Made by a program: the position numbers and the translations under genes. A DNA stretch of 64,000 nt from Paracyclopina nana (taxonomy: Eukaryota > Arthropoda > Copepoda > Cyclopoida > Cyclopettidae): contig JAGUCH010000001.1 of assembly GCA_019096065.1 (NCBI GenBank), forward strand, positions 9,362,001-9,426,000, written 5' to 3'. This document shows, piece by piece, positions 1-20,800 of this stretch; position 1 is the stretch's first letter; every line of letters starts with the position of its first letter. The notes under the pieces are model-generated. The model worked only from the letters and a program-made list of their open reading frames with translations, searched no databases and was not told the origin of the DNA.

Positions 1-1930
1 CTTCCTTTGAATAGCGATTATCAACAAATTAGCTTATGAGTAAACTTTGCGCGACGAATTTTTAAAAAGACCACTACTGATAATGGAAGTTATGATGCCT
101 GTGGCGGATCCGACTCCAGAGAATAGCTGCGCCCGGATTTTGTGGAACGGGTGTCTCTCAATGATGCGTTGCGTTGTCTGCTGCCTTCAGTGGTGAGTCA
201 AATGTTTATTTATGCTCCTCTTTTAAATAATAAACCCTTCAATATACTTATGTTTTAGCTTCTCGTTGTGCAACGGCTCTAATTAAAGGGTGAAAGGAAA
301 AGCCAGAAAATTTATTTCATTGCTTGACATTTTATATTGCCAAAAAATGTGATGGCTCAAATATAGCTTGCATTTTTTAACAAGTCGCAGATGTTTTTCA
401 GCTTTGTATTATTTCTTATAGGAAGAGCTCCACCCAATTTAGTCATGCCACCTTTATCTTCAACAGTTTGCAACACCTTAGGACTTTTAAAGCTGGCACC
501 TGTAATTTTCCTGAATCGGTTTTTGCTTGTGCTATATTTCTTTGATTTGTCTTTGCATCAAAGGAAAGTCCGAGCAATTTAAGAATGCCAATGTTATGGC
601 ATGAAATAAAATAAATCCGTAAATGGAGGCGATTACTGGGCTCCATGTGGGATCTATTTATTGTCCCTGTTGGCTTGAACGTGATTTTGTCACGAACCAT
701 TTCATCTCGTAGGTTTACCATTACATCTTTTATGCTGCATTTTGCAATCAAATATCCTCCCAAGAATCGATGAATGTTTCATGTGGAGTAAATACATTAC
801 TTTGCTCATTTTCAAGATGTTGGCAAAAGCAAATCTCCGGTTGGGATGGAAACCCAAAATTGGTGACCAAAATTGTGAAGGCAAGGCCTGTTTTGAGCAT
901 CTCAGTGTCTTCCTATCAATCACGTACTGCTAAAATCTGCTGTGGTTTCATGGCAGCAGCCTTGATTTGTCAGCTCAAACCCAGAAAATTGCTTCTTCTT
1001 CTCACACGTTATTTTTATTGACCTTGTTGTATTCATCGAAGGCTAAATCGATTTGAGCGAATAATAATATTAAGAAAAATATATTGAGCATCATCATCAT
1101 TTGGAATTTTGTGCGGTACAATTTCTACATGATAGTAAGCTTTTTCGCGTGTCTCGCACGACTAAAAGAATTTATTAAAGTCACGTTAATTGACTGAAAG
1201 CAATGAGCATGATTTCTAATTCAGAAAAAAGGAAACTTTGTGATTGCGTGACTGCAAGGAAAAAACCGGCGAAAATTTATATGCAGCTCTTCATATAAAG
1301 AAATTGCCGCAAGATCCAGGAACATTTTGCGCCTTGCGATGATTGATACCAGGACATAGTGACCCCTTTTTCAGAACAAAATTCGCAGAATAATTAACAA
1401 GCAGTGGTCGCCACGAGTGATAGAGCATGTTTTTGCAAATGATCAATATTTGCGGGTCACCCGGAATAAATCGTCGTTTCTATTGTGGCTCGTTGATGAA
1501 ATGGCTCATTTCCTAGACATGATGCACACATTTGATATTTGCATTTTTTCTCGCAACTTATTGGCCCCTTTCATTACTATTGAAATTGCTCAAGAGCCGC
1601 TCGTTCCATGTTCTTCTGGGTAATAGTACTACGTGGTGCAACTAAGCGGAGGACTATCGGGCAAAAATCACTTTCTCTTTATCCTCTATGCAAATCGCTT
1701 CCAAATTTCCGAGCGGTGAGATTTTCCCTGAATCTTGATCAATTGGGCACGTTATGGGTACTAATGCAATATTGAGAATGGCCCTCTCGATTCATGTTCC
1801 AAGAAGTGTACTGAATTGTTTGAGCTGATTAGTTATAAGTGAATGACTTGATGAATTCTGGCAAACTCGAGCAATAAATCGCAAACAAACAGGGATGACG
1901 TGAGGCTTCAAGATTTGCTTATCTCCATTC
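1..1930. other. Intergenic stretch upstream of the crystallin-like gene
   Basis: No gene can be supported here. One short stretch on the + strand (83-194) is more GC-rich than its surroundings, opens with an ATG and runs without a stop into a good splice-donor sequence at 194 (GTGAGT), so it could be a first exon. No partner exon was found, and a reading on the opposite strand is equally open. The remaining open frames are short and have no recognisable domains. Confidence 0.4.
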
Positions 1931-1934
1931 TAAA

Positions 1935-1943
1935 TATAAAAAG
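1935..1943 (+). promoter_or_regulatory. TATA box of the crystallin-like gene
   Basis: TATAAAAAG lies 66 bases before the ATG at 2001. This suits a short 5' UTR if transcription starts near 1965. Two TCAG initiator-like words are near (1953 and 1972), but neither sits at the ideal distance, so the start site is not fixed. Confidence 0.6.
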
Positions 1944-2000
1944 GTCAGAATATCAGAGGCCTGATACTTCTTCAGCTGTAGTTGAGTGATCAACAGCATC

Positions 2001-3085
2001 ATGAAATTAGCCTGCCTTTTAGCTCTTGCACTGCTGCCCTGCCTTGGCTCAGCCTCAAAGCTGAAACCAGCTTACCGAGAAAGCTACGCTGACTACGCCA
2101 AAAAGAGCGGAATCAGTGTGGACAAAAGCAGGGCTGATTACCAGTATGCTGACTGCTACGACTACTTTGGATCCCAAGGAAGCTACTACCATGCCCAAGA
2201 TTACATTAGCAACTTGCAGAGCTATGGGTGGGACAACAGATTCTCCTCTTGCTGCTACTACGGCATCTGGACTTTGTACGCTGACTCGGACTTCAACGGA
2301 AGGAACCCAAACGTAAGAAATTTTCACTATGTACCCATTTGGCGTGAAATCCCTTGCACCCTTTGAAAATAGATTTGTCAAGTAAGCTTATCTGATTCGG
2401 CCATCGCTTATCCTTTTCAGGCAGCAGCTTGGAGCGGCTGGGGCGAGAGATTTTGCGAGGATTTGCAAGGCAACCCCACCTTTGACAACCAGGCTAGCTC
2501 CATCAGGTATTTTCGTAGCAAATCCCTGACAACAGGTCAAACGTGATGGCTTGGCCACACACCAAGTTTGCAATTCTTGCATAATTGCAGCCTCATCTGA
2601 GCGGCCTGACATTTTGACAAGATTGCTTGTTTATCTTAGATATGCTGGTGCTCCAGATGGATACAAGTACGACACCATTAATCTGTATCAATACGGTTTC
2701 TACGCGGGACTTGAGCAATACTCGTACGGAGATGCCAATCAGCTGCAATACGACAACCTTGGAAAGTAATGCGCCATTAACAGTAATTCTAAGCTGCCTT
2801 GCTGACAGCTTGCATTTCTATTTAAGATCTGCAATCGTGACCGGCTGCAGTGCTTGGACTGTGTACGAGTACAACAATTATCAGGGCAGATGTGCTTGCC
2901 TTTACCCATCAGATACGAGCAACTGCTACCCAGGATTTTACAAGGATCTGGGCAGTGTAGCCAACCAGATCTCCTCGGTGAGAAGAGGCTGCTTTTGTAA
3001 CAAGAAACTTGCACCTGATGCTCAAGGTGCCTCGTACAAAAGTGCTGGAAGCATTGGTGGCTCTCAGTCATTTGCTGGCAATTAA
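2001..3085 (+). CDS. Secreted protein with two beta/gamma-crystallin-like domains
   Basis: Four exons are read: 2001-2312, 2421-2506, 2640-2765 and 2827-3085. All borders are GT-AG, the phases agree, and they give 260 residues. Residues 1-18 form a signal peptide (hydrophobic core LLALALLPC). Two homologous units follow. Unit 1 has WTLYADSDFNG at 90-100 and NQASSIR at 127-133. Unit 2 has WTVYEYNNYQG at 185-195 and NQISSVR at 221-227. The aromatic-x-Tyr...Gly start, the SS(I/V)R end and the equal spacing (37 and 36 residues) fit Greek-key crystallin motifs. Many Cys residues (including a CC pair at 84-85 and a CxC at 197-199) suggest disulfides and an extracellular protein. ATG 2001 is chosen because it starts the signal peptide just after a TATA box. 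The function is unknown; family members elsewhere are structural or Ca-binding, which is inference here. Confidence 0.82.
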
Positions 3086-3533
3086 CTTTGAAATACACAG
3101 GCTTTTTTGCGCAAAATCAAATACTTATATGGCATTATAGCTAGCTCGGTCCACAGGATTTCACTTCACTCCCACGCTTGAGCGAGCTAATCCTAATAGG
3201 CATGTTTGCCTATTCGACGTGTTTACACATCAGGGAACGACAAATCGATGATACGGCCCATTATCTCGAAGAAACTGGTCGCGCGGCATCCAGCGCCAAA
3301 CAAGACCGAATATGATGCAAGGCATTTTTTGCCACTTTTTGAAATGTCCATAGGGAATTGCTGGGGAAATTTCTCTTTAATGCAGCAAATCAGCGTGAAT
3401 TGTTGCTGCGTTGGACCACCTTTTGCCTAAAGGGCAAATCACTTGGCCTCTTGTCACAATGTGCAGCGTGGTTGCACTTGTATCAAATGCATCTTCAGCA
3501 CGAAAAGAATCGCGTCTCGAGTAGCAGATTATA
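3086..3533. other. Short convergent intergenic region
   Basis: This is the space between the stop of the crystallin-like gene and the poly(A) signal of the oppositely oriented LZTS-like gene. It should hold the 3' ends of both transcripts. No AATAAA was seen for the + strand gene, and no other feature is visible. Confidence 0.5.
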
Positions 3534-3539
3534 TTTATT
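3534..3539 (-). terminator. Poly(A) signal of the LZTS-like gene
   Basis: On the - strand AATAAA begins at the base directly after the TGA stop (3542-3540). The 3' UTR would then be only about 20-30 nt, which is unusually short. Confidence 0.55.
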
Positions 3540-11477
<7,938 letters not shown>

Positions 11478-14300
11478 CTGGAATTTAGAGACAAAAAACG
11501 GTTACAACCGAAGGCCTTGAAGTTTTTTGCCACTGGCTTAATTATGGGTCATAAGAAATCCAACCTCCTCGGCGTAAAATGAATAAAGCCTTTTTGGGCA
11601 GCGCGTAACGGCACATAACTTGCTGCGGAGGTGAATTTCGTGTCACGGGGAATCATCGATCAGCAGGATAAATGACTTTTCAGTCCTTTACCAAGGGAAT
11701 TTTGATTAGAAAGTTTGGCAAATTGATACAAGCGATATGGGTTGGATTTCGATTTCGATTCATCAATTCGTATAATTGCCCTGAAGCCCTAATGGACTTT
11801 GGGCAAATCAATTTTGACCTTAAAATGCGTGGCTCGTAATCCATAATGACGGATCCGTGTGCACTATAAAATGCGAGGCCAAGACAAATTGGGGCTAATA
11901 CTAATAACAGGGTTGCATCAGCACTGAGCGAATAATGGATCCCAAATTATGACTTCGTTGATAGCGAGAGATGCTCTTGAAGATACCGCAAAAATCATCC
12001 AGGAGGGAAAAGCTCAACGGCTATAGCGACGAGGCCTATTTTTTTCACCAGCTTTTTCCACCCGGTGCAGACAGTTTTTGTAACGCAATGTGTGGACTGA
12101 AAATTCGTGAGCGCGCAGATGATGAGCGATGATCAAAGGTCAAGCCAATCAATCACCGTGGAATGGAGGGAATCCAAACCTGATTCCTGCCTATGTCAAT
12201 CATCCGACGTGGTAAAATTGAAGGAGTAAATGTCATTGACCCAAGCGCTTGTAGCTTCTCACACATACTATTCCATTCGTCATATTCCAATGCCACGGCT
12301 ATTGATCATTTCGCCCATTGTTCAGAAATGACCCAAGTTGATGGGATTGGTGTTTATTTAGGGGCTATTAAAACGTCTTGTTTCAAAAGAACGTCGAGAT
12401 CAGAGTTTCTATCCCTTCAGGACTAGCATTAGAGAGAGTTAGAGGCGACATTTAAAAGGCCATAATTCCGCCGTCTGAAGCACCCTCGGAAACGAGACAT
12501 CTAAAATCCACTCTTCCAAATTGCTGAGCAACACTAGATAAACCTCTATTATTAGCTCATTCGATAATCTCCAATACACAGTCGGGCATGATCAATTTTG
12601 CATCCACGTAGCCTTTGATAGCATTGCCTAAAGGGATAATAAGTCACAGGTCGACTCTAATAGCCATGGCCCAGCCGTAAAAGCTACGCCCATTTTCTCC
12701 CCGCTTTCGTCGTATGATTTGTATTGCATTAATCTTGAATGCAAAGGAGCCATTTCACTGGTGCTCCCAAGCGTACGTAGTTGTATGGTAAATGTACCCC
12801 AATAAAAACTGGTCATTTCGAGCACATTATTGTACTGGGCAAAACAATTTGGCCGCACAGTGTCCTTGGCTATAACAGTTGGTGGGGGGGGGGAAAACTC
12901 GCCATGGGCCAGTGTGCCTCATTTGCGCTCAAAAATCGGTTTAAAGCAAACATTAACCAAAAAATATGCGATGATTTATGAGCCTTTTGGGTTCTCATCT
13001 GACCATGTCAAATGCTGGCGCAATGGAAGTTTCTCCATATCTGTTCTGCCTATCAGCTAGCGGAGATTCTCATTAACTAGCTCCTCTCAGCAAATGGTTG
13101 TTGCACAGCACACATTTTGAGTGCTTTTCACATTACTGATCTCCACTTGCTAATCATGTCAACAACTTTTCGTATCTTGACAAGTTTTTTGGTGAAAGTC
13201 ACGCTCGAAAAGAACGCCACCTTCCTCTACAGCGAACAATACAGACTTTTATTCATTGTTGGCTTTACAAATAGTATTTTCGTGTCAGCATAAAAAATGA
13301 CAGCAGCAGGCGAGGAATCAAGGTTCCCGACAAACTGGGACCATAACTCACTCCACGGTGACTGATGCATTATAGTCCTGTTACTCAATGACAAGAAAAA
13401 CGCGTAAAACATCAGTTTCGCATGTTTGGCAATCATTCGTGTGCAGTACTTTCGGAGCCCTCATCTTCAATAAAGGCCGCACGAGGTTGTTTCCAAAACA
13501 GCTTACACATGCAGCTATGATATTATGATAAAGGGGAAGACACAAAATCACGGTGGGGCTTCTCTCTTTAAAAATGTACGATGAGTGCGGAGCCACTTTT
13601 TACTCAATTTTAATTTGCATAGGACACGAGGGTGGATGATGAGAGGTGTAATAAAACACCAAAGTGTCGGACAAGGCTTCATCCATAAAAAGTACACACT
13701 TTACTACGCACACCCTTAAAAATGAGCAGTTTTGTTCAGCATGTAGGCATAGCAGAACGTGGAACAGGTTTTCACTTATTTTTTGCATGCACCACAGCTG
13801 ACTGAGCATTATTGCCCAACTGTGTCAAGTTTTATGGCAAAGTCGTGCGCACTTGTTATCTTTCAATCAGCATAAGTAGAAAAATGGATTATTGAGCACC
13901 TAAAATGGTTCCCATAATCAATTTTCCACTGCTCAAAACCATACATAGGCAGACCACTTTCTTTTCACTAACCTCAATGAGCAATGATACGTCCGAAGGA
14001 GCTTTTTATCGCGCTCCTCGTGTATACTCATACCACGTGAAAGTTATTTCGCCTCATTTTTTTGCCATACACAATTTTTGCACACTTGGTCCGCCTCCAT
14101 TGAAGAGGATTTATGATCTCAAGGCTCATTTCATCAGCGATGATTTTTTTCTGGCTGACAAACCTCTTTGGCATTGAAGTATGGCTTTCGCACGTTTGAC
14201 GATAAATGATGTCTGATGAGCCGGCCGAAAAAACGCTGATATGCAGCGCGGAACAACATAATAATCATCAGCATCGACTGCTGATGAGAGGAAAAAGAAA

Positions 14301-14454
14301 AGCCCGGTTCCAACACGGGATATCAGCATAGTATAGTACGGTAAACCAGTTAAGTCAGGTTGAGCTGAGCGCGCGAGCTAGCTGTGACCTGACTATGCTA
14401 AAAAGTCAAGTTACGTCTCCTGACTATGCTGATTTTCCTTGTTGGAACCGGGCT
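14301..14454 (+). mobile_element. MITE, subfamily 1, copy 2, with 3-bp target duplication
   Basis: It has the family ends (15-bp TIR, left copy with one mismatch in its extension) and the core GCTGAGCGCGCGAGCTAGC. The flanking bases are AAA on both sides, consistent with a 3-bp target-site duplication. Internal stems pair ATCAGCATAGT near the left with ACTATGCTGAT near the right. Confidence 0.87.
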
Positions 14455-17194
14455 AAAGTCTGGAATGGATCGTGATGCGACACACTAAATCATCCATATA
14501 CTGCCTCATTCAGAGCATGAATAACATGCTTGTTACCCATCCATCCACATTTTCATCTCACAGCACGCGACCCAGTTCGTGTAAGAATGCTAAAAGTGTT
14601 TCTACATTTCATCTTCTGCTCGAGCTGCTGCTGGTGCCAGAGCCCAAGAAAAATACGCTCTTGTGTTTCTCGCCATTTGGCCTGTGTCATCTTTCAGCAC
14701 CATATTAACAAGCCAGCGCAATAATATCAACCAAAGGCAGGTGCGCACATCATTGCCATTAACATGATTTCGCCATTTACCCCGCCAACATGACTCGGAG
14801 GTAATGAATGGAGAAATGAGATTCATGCCATATAGAAATCCTATCAGATTATGATTGGCTGCTCCAGCTAGAAAGGCAGCATCATGCTTATAAATAGCAA
14901 TTTTGGTAGCGCAAAAATGGATCCCGCACTCAAAGGTCATGCGCCATGGCTAGCTCAGCTTATTTTAGAGCCGCGAGAAGCATGATAATTAGGGCTGCGC
15001 CAGTTTTTTGATTGCCGCATTCACGAACGGATTATGAAGTAACAAATGCGCGTAACCTAACGAGGCAATTCCTCGCCGCATCTTAAATAAAAGATCTGCT
15101 GCAAATATATCACGCCAGCTCCGCTTTGCTAGGTGACAAGTTCACCCATGTCAGAGCAATAAAAGTCGAGAAATCCAGATTTTCCTCACGGAGACGGCAG
15201 TGCAATACAATATGCTGCTGGAGCAGTGAGAAGTTGCTCTTTAATTTCTCATGTCGTCGTTGAAATCTCCCGGTCCCCGATAGATGACAGGCTCACGTCC
15301 CTCCTCGAAATAGTTGATGATTCTCCAGAATGGGGGACACGAGGGGCAAAACTGGCTCGAAAAAAGGGGCCTAGTATCTTGAACTCTAACGCGTGGCCAC
15401 AAATGCCCACCCCCTTCTTGTGAGACCGCGTGGAACTTTGGATTTTGGTGTTCCCGTTCCCCCAAGTGCGATGATGGTGCCATTTACGCCTCCTCCATAA
15501 CATGCACGAAATCTTTGACATGATAGTCGTGAGATTCTGGCATAGCTTTCGAGTCTGGGACCACCCCCAACTTTTGAGAATAACCCAAAAATTTGGCCGA
15601 ACAATGGAGCCTCTTGGTAATAATGGCCCCCTAATTTGACCTTCCTTAATAAATCTTTTCGTACACGGGGGGAAAGTTGAGCATCAGCATTTTCTTACAC
15701 TCTTTTTGGATGAAGAACTGCCCCCCACTCCATAAAATACGAAATCAATTAACGAGACCTGACCATCCGCAACCCAGAGTCACGTGACCCAAAGCACCCC
15801 CCACGAATCCAGAGATGTAGATTTTCTAGTTTCAATTATCCGAGACGTTAAAAATTAGGTCATATCCAAATCTATTACTCTCATCTGAAAACTTTCATTT
15901 TTAATGCAGTGTGACACACACACTCCATTAAGCCGAAAGGGCCCCAAAAAGAAAGACTCGTTTCGAGGAGCTTTGATGGCTTTACTTGATTGGGAAAACT
16001 CTGCCTCAAATGGGCTTCGCATTGTCGAGAACGTTTAATCAAAATGAGTCATCATAGTATCATGGCAGGGAGAGAGTTAGTAGTACATCTTTTAATTGGC
16101 ATCTTGGGAAAGTGAGACCAAAGCTGTATGTAGAGACGCAAGCGGCCTTGACAATATAGTTGTTTGCATATTTACGCAGATTTGCCACACTGGATACTTT
16201 CTCTGCAATGGCTTAATTAAGGATTTGCAAAACTTTGCACGGCATAGAGATATGGCCATTTCTCCTTCTTTTGTCGATGAAGATAATTAGCAAAAATCAT
16301 CCAGCCTAATTCTTCACAGCCCAAACATTTCATTTTGTTTTACAAAATCACATTTTTGCCAGTTTTCATTTGCAAGGTGCATTTTTTCATGGGCCCACAT
16401 CCCATAGTGCATGCCGAGATTGCAACATAGATGAAAATGTGAGCTTTTGTTAAGCATTTGTGGCTTTGCCAAATAGGGGTTAAACCTCATAAACCCTTTG
16501 TTAGTGTTTTTTTAACAAAGCATAGAGGACCTGGCAATGTTGAATAATTTAATTTTTTTTCGAAAAATTGCTTGATTGCAGCCATCTTGGAAGCAACATT
16601 TCGTAAGCTGATTTAGGAGCAGTACTGTACAGTGCAGTGGCAACATGGCTTGAGGCTAAAAGCAGCGTGCGATTAAGAAACCGCTAGCCTCATCACAACA
16701 CCGTAATTCCTTTAGCTTCACACCCAATTTGAAATATGGATTTCAGAGAAATCTTGACAAGAATAAAATGACAGTTACACCCAGCAGAAATGCAAGAAGT
16801 CAGTTCTTTAAGAGCAAACAAAAAGCCATTAGGCTGAGTTAGAAAAGCGATCAATTATCAAAATTGCCCTCGTCGTGACATAATAAATAGGGCCATTGAA
16901 TGAACTCGCAAGCTTATATGTACGTAGGTTTACGAAAATGCATCATAGGGGAAAAAAGAGGTCAGGGGAAGCAGTCTCACTCTAATATCCCGTTCATGTG
17001 CAAAGTTGCTTTTCGGAAAGTAAAAAATTGTCATAAGGCAAAGGAGTTTTGGTATCAAACCACTTAAGAAGGGCTTCTCAACTAGTTGAACCAGGAAACG
17101 AGTTAACAAATTTAGGGCAAAATTCAGAAAAACTTTGATTATTTCAGCTGCATCTTAGATGTAACAGCTCTGCAATTTTTGAGTTGATTCATAT

Positions 17195-17425
17195 GAATTT
17201 GTGTGAGACATTTTGATTCAGAAGTAACCAGTTTGGCACTGAAATTGAAATAAGCTTTGTGAGTGTTTACTTTTCAATAGTCTTAAAATTGACCCGTTTT
17301 TTCCAAAGTGTTAGCATCAGCAGAAGTTTACTTTTTTGTTTGTCATAAGACAATTTTTCTCCTTTCGGTAAGGCGTTCGGCGTGCATTATCGTAAGGAAT
17401 TTGGGGGCACATGAACGGGATATAA
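17195..17425 (+). repeat. Dispersed repeat family X, copy 1
   Basis: It shares with 49735-49920 the order AGTCTTAAAATTGACC, then GCATCAGCAGAAG, then CAATTTTTCTCCTTTC, then a GTGxATTATCG(T/A)AAGGAATT block, ending near ACGGGATAT. A fragment of its end occurs inverted at about 16985-17007. It is non-coding and of unknown class. Confidence 0.6.
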
Positions 17426-17812
17426 ATGCAAAACAAAAAGGCACTCCGAGCAAAAACAATGTAGCTGGCGGACTGCATAGCCAGCTAATTACGAGAATAC
17501 GTATTTCACGCCAGCTGAGTGGGGCCTTTTCGAAAATGTGGGCGGTCGAGCCATGAAATATATGGAAAAGATTGCCGCTTGCAAAATGCTACACATTAAC
17601 ATTCAAATTGTTTTCGTATCCCATCTATTCATGACTTTACATTCGCTGTTTTATGAGCTCAACGCGCATGTGAGAAAAACGAGATGTGCGTTATGCTCAG
17701 CAAACATGGATCGGCGGCCGCCATTTTGAGCTGGACTGCCTTTTTCCAGGCGAACGAATATGCTGATGGCCATTATATACCAAGTTGCGAACCGATTCTT
17801 ACCTGGAAATGA

Positions 17813-17831
17813 AAAGAACATTTTTGTTTAA
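17813..17831 (-). CDS. Candidate first coding exon of the LZTS-like gene
   Basis: On the - strand an ATG at 17831-17829 in good context (AAAATG, with an in-frame TAA three codons upstream) is followed by five codons and one base, then a strong donor (GTAAGAAT). The single leftover base G exactly fits the GT that opens the exon at 11477, giving MFFSFPG then VLTASINL. The phase match is suggestive, but short exons of this kind arise by chance, so an alternative start exon is possible. Confidence 0.35.
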
Positions 17832-20800
17832 ATAACACGTAAGAGCAATGGCTTCTAGGATCCCAAGCAGATAATTTTGCTGTCAGCATTTTTAAAATGG
17901 TGACTCCTCCACTGAATAACTGAGGGACTTTTCCATAAAGACGTGGAAAAAATGGATGCCACTTGTGAGTGACATGACAGAATAATTATAACCGCCGTGA
18001 ACCACATTTTGGTCACACTTTGATAGCAGCGAAATAAAAAATGCCACTTGGCACACATGGATCAAATGGGGAAGAAGGCGAGCAGCAACGCGCGGAGCAC
18101 AAAAAACTCAATCTTGGCACAGTGGACCAAGTTTCTCTTTTGTGTCATTGATGGCTGATTTTTTATCAACTGGGCTACATAATGCAGGAGAATTTCTTTC
18201 TCTCAGGCACGGGGAAATTGAGGGGAGTCGTATTGCAGAGAGAACGGCACAAATCTACAACCAAGATGATCTATAATGTAAGGTGACCCCTTATCTCAGC
18301 TGTACTTCTACACTTCATCTGACTATGCTATGGAAGGGCTTCTGACGAAAAAAGTAGAGTTCTATGAATTGTGAGTTTCACGAAAAAGCTGTCAGATGAG
18401 AGAAAATGCCATATTTAAGCAATTCTTGAAGTAAAAATTCCATGTCTGGTAAAGCTGATTAACAGGCTCCTCCCACTCGAGCACTAAAAAATTGGCGCTA
18501 AAATCTAAATTTGAATTTCCCGCTTTTTCATTGAAGCAAGCAGCATAAGCGCCACCGCACAAATGACGAAAGAACTAAAATAAGTTTAGTGAATTAGCTT
18601 GCATACTTCCGTCTAGAATTGTCATAGTGGATGGCCCTGTCTACAACATTTTTTGTTACCTCACCACTAGCTAGCTACTCTTCAAGCAAGGGGAGGCTAA
18701 GTAATAATTTTGGCCCAGTCGTGTAGATTATCTGGATATGATTACTTTCTGAGCCAATAAAACTCTCAAGTTACCATCTTGATGCTTTTCATGGATTGCA
18801 GCAAAAATTACGTACGTTGTAGGCTAATAGCTGACTTTTTTTCTTTGCTGATGGAAACGATTACAAAACTCTTGCGGAGATTATGATCCGGTCACTTGGC
18901 CTGGCTCGGCCTCGTTATAAAAGGAACTGGAACCAAAAAGGGAAGAAAAAAGGGTTGACCTGATTTTTTAGCATGCCAAAGTGGTAGGAAAATTACGACT
19001 CCGGATAAAACTGAAATGGTAGTGACGAGATAAATTCGCCATTAAGAAAATGAAAACAACTCGCCTTTCTCTCCAAGCATTTTCACTATAAGGAAAATAA
19101 TGACTGTGTGCGAGAAATTGGAAATGCAAAAAATTCCTCCACATACTTTTACGTGAGGAAGCATGCACAGTGGTCCCCCATCATTTATTGGTTGGCTTCG
19201 ACCGATTGGTATGCGCTACCCCAATTATTCAGCATAATCTTGAATTGAGCGACTACATTCATGATTAGTTGCACTCCAATAAGTTCTTACAGCTTGCAAT
19301 TAAGTTTGAAAAAGAACCCCACTGCGCAGCTTTGAAGCAGCTCACATCAGGCTCATTTATAACAATATTTTCGAGCTCAACAAATAGCCATAATGATGTT
19401 TCGCAAAGGAAATTAGCCCGTAGCTTCATATTTCATTTCCTCTAGCATAAAGAAGGCTTTTGGCGCAGTAATCGGATTATAACTCTGTGGATCATTTGGG
19501 CGGTGCCTTGATGAAATCGTTAATCCTTAATGAGTGAAAGTCAAAATTCGCCCACATCACGTTTCGCAAATCACAATGGCATATGCAGTACACCGATTTA
19601 CAATTTTTTTCCGTGATTGCACCCGCCATGTTTCTTACATTGCGAGATATTGACTTTTGATTGTTGATGCGATCGTTCAAAATTGATTTCTTCTCCACCG
19701 AGATCAGACGCAATCATGAATCCATTTTTACACGTCGATCACACTGTGAGGTGGGCATTGTGTAAAATATTAAACTAAACAGCTTCTTAGCCCTTCTTCA
19801 GCACGGTGTTTTGACAGCTGCATGCTTCTGCAGTCGTTTGGAAGATGTCAATAAAAAAGTTTATGACATGCAAATTACAAAGCGTTTAAATGCTTCCGCA
19901 ATGAATTGAAATTGGCTGTGGGAAAAAAACCCGCACATATGCGGGGTAATGAGCTGAGAAGGTAGAGAAACAAAGCAAAAATTGCGGGGCTTTTTCACAG
20001 TGTGCGAAAGCTGAAAAGGCCGCCGATGAGAAATTGGATCGGTTTGTTAGGCCGTGCATTAATCAGATTCAACTTTCATCTCAGCCTGATGTCAGCAGCA
20101 GCAGCAATGAAAATTGAGTCATCATGGGTCATTAATGCTATTTTGAAACGACCTCGACATGCAATGAGCTGTTCTACAGAAATTGCCCTGCTGGACTGAA
20201 GGTCCCCAAAAATCATAACATCAGAGAAATTTCCCCCAACTTTAGGCCACAGATAGATAGCAGTTTGTTGAATGGGAAGAAAATTGGCTAGCTTGATTGC
20301 AAATGACCCTCTTGTTATCGCTGCTGGCATCATCAATGAACCTAACGTGACTAGTAAAATGTTTTCTAGCGTTTCAGCCAGCCCATGCTAAAAATTCATC
20401 GACTTTGCCATTAAAGCAAAAAGTGCGTCAAGGATGCTGGGAAATGTAATCTGCTGAGTTCATTTAGAGCGTGTATACGAAATCCAGAATAGTAGACTTA
20501 AACACACTTGTGCCAGCTTTTGTTCTGACAAGTCATTCCAGGAAGGAAAATGTGGCTGATTTATGGCGCAGCTTAAATGGCTGAAAACAGTCATTTTTCA
20601 CGTGTTTGTGTAAAGAGTCTAATTTGGCCGAAAATAGGTCAATTGTGGTTGATGAATGGCCGAAATATGCGAAAAAAGATGAAGAAGAGCCTAGCATTCA
20701 CTCGCTAATCTGAGCTCCCTTTGTTTTGGTCAGTCTGTTTGCTTTTTCCCACGTGCCTGCATGTTTGCAGTAATGGTGGAGCATGCGTGGTGATAAAAGA

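Larger units (their letters stand above)
11478..17812. other. Probable first intron of the LZTS-like gene; no gene seen
   Basis: If the start exon at 17813-17831 is right, this is one 6.3-kb intron. It holds a MITE at 14301-14454, a copy of a dispersed repeat at 17195-17425, and a 10-base G run near 12885. No coding exon is supported on either strand. Confidence 0.45.
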
